Origin: Erinaceus europaeus
Lineage: Eukaryota; Chordata; Mammalia; Eulipotyphla; Erinaceidae
Length of the DNA stretch: 64,000 nt
NCBI RefSeq assembly: GCF_950295315.1
Contig: NC_080171.1
Span: 93,670,817 to 93,734,816, forward strand
Direction of reading: 5' to 3'
Shown here: positions 63,859 to 64,000 of the stretch, piece after piece
Position numbering within the stretch: position 1 is the stretch's first letter
Layout: each line of letters begins with the position of its first letter
Program-made: the position numbers and the translations under genes
The notes under the pieces: model-generated
What the model was told of the DNA's origin: nothing
Database searches by the model: none
The model's input: the letters and a program-made list of their open reading frames with translations, nothing else

Positions 63859-64000
63859 CACTCAATGGCTATCTCTCTCCCCTTTTCCCTTTGCCAGGCT
63901 ATCCATGTACCTTTGCTTGCAATGGCTCCTATTACCAGGGCTGACCTCTGCCTGGGATCAGGAGATCTGAGCCCAAGGGGCTATCCCTTTCTGAGCTGTA
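63859..64000. other. Right edge, single-copy
   Basis: No exon of PTGS1 or any other gene is recognisable here. Confidence 0.45.

Noticed and set aside
61136..64000. Possible start of PTGS1, the next gene in human
   Set aside because: No signal-peptide exon or other PTGS1 exon is visible. Human spacing also suggests it lies beyond the edge.

Overview
This window is vertebrate, specifically placental-mammal, nuclear DNA. It is intron-rich, has almost no coding sequence, and is packed with retrotransposons. The dominant repeats are several tRNA-derived SINE families with conserved B-box-like motifs such as GGTTCGAGCCCC, plus LINE 3' ends. Together these families look like those of the European hedgehog (Erinaceus europaeus) or a close erinaceid. 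That species call is an inference from repeat style, because no database could be searched. Family labels used below are mine: SINE-B (long, head like GGGAGTCGGGCGGTAGCGCA, tail rich in ACAACAATAA), SINE-A (head like GGGCTGGGTGGTGGCACACC, CAATAAATAAA tail), SINE-C (head like AGTGGTCCGGGAGGTGGTGC), SINE-D (head like GATAGCATAATGGTTATGCA), SINE-E/G (less common), LINE-F (a poly(A)-ended repeat with variable 5' truncation) and L1 (ordinary mammalian L1 3' ends).

The only protein-coding gene recognised is MRRF, the mitochondrial ribosome recycling factor, on the + strand. Its last three coding exons are present: 3578-3669, 33243-33402 and 44396-44473 (stop TGA at 44471). They encode the C-terminal 109 residues, followed by a 3' UTR with AATAAA signals near 44785-44801. 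The upstream exons lie outside the window. From 1 to 44395 the window is therefore MRRF intron and exon sequence, and from about 44830 to 64000 it is intergenic. In the human genome the next gene downstream is PTGS1 (COX-1). I found no PTGS1 exon, so it probably begins beyond the right edge.

Region by region: 1-2360 is antisense L1 and SINEs. 3578-33242 is a 29.6-kb intron that holds most of the repeats, a local inverted duplication (7830-9783), a stacked double insertion at one target site (16019-16642), a 3'-truncated, tailless 7SK RNA retropseudogene inside a LINE-F copy (18872-19121), and a mariner-like MITE inserted in an old L1 (20984-21058). At 33393-33578 a SINE-C insertion has duplicated the 5' splice site of the penultimate MRRF exon. 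33403-44395 is the last intron. Beyond the gene are a nuclear-receptor-like motif cluster (46025-46051), a purine-rich stretch (53095-53800), a GC-rich non-repetitive block with CCAAT and octamer motifs that looks like an enhancer or promoter candidate (59230-59990), and a polypyrimidine tract of about 790 bp (60345-61135).

I see no operon, defence system, CRISPR array or novel protein family. The most unusual items are the SINE-duplicated splice donor in MRRF, the 7SK tailless retropseudogene, repeated use of the same insertion sites, the inverted duplication, and the 59.2-60.0 kb regulatory candidate. Repeat boundaries are read by eye and may be off by several bases unless a target-site duplication (TSD) is quoted.
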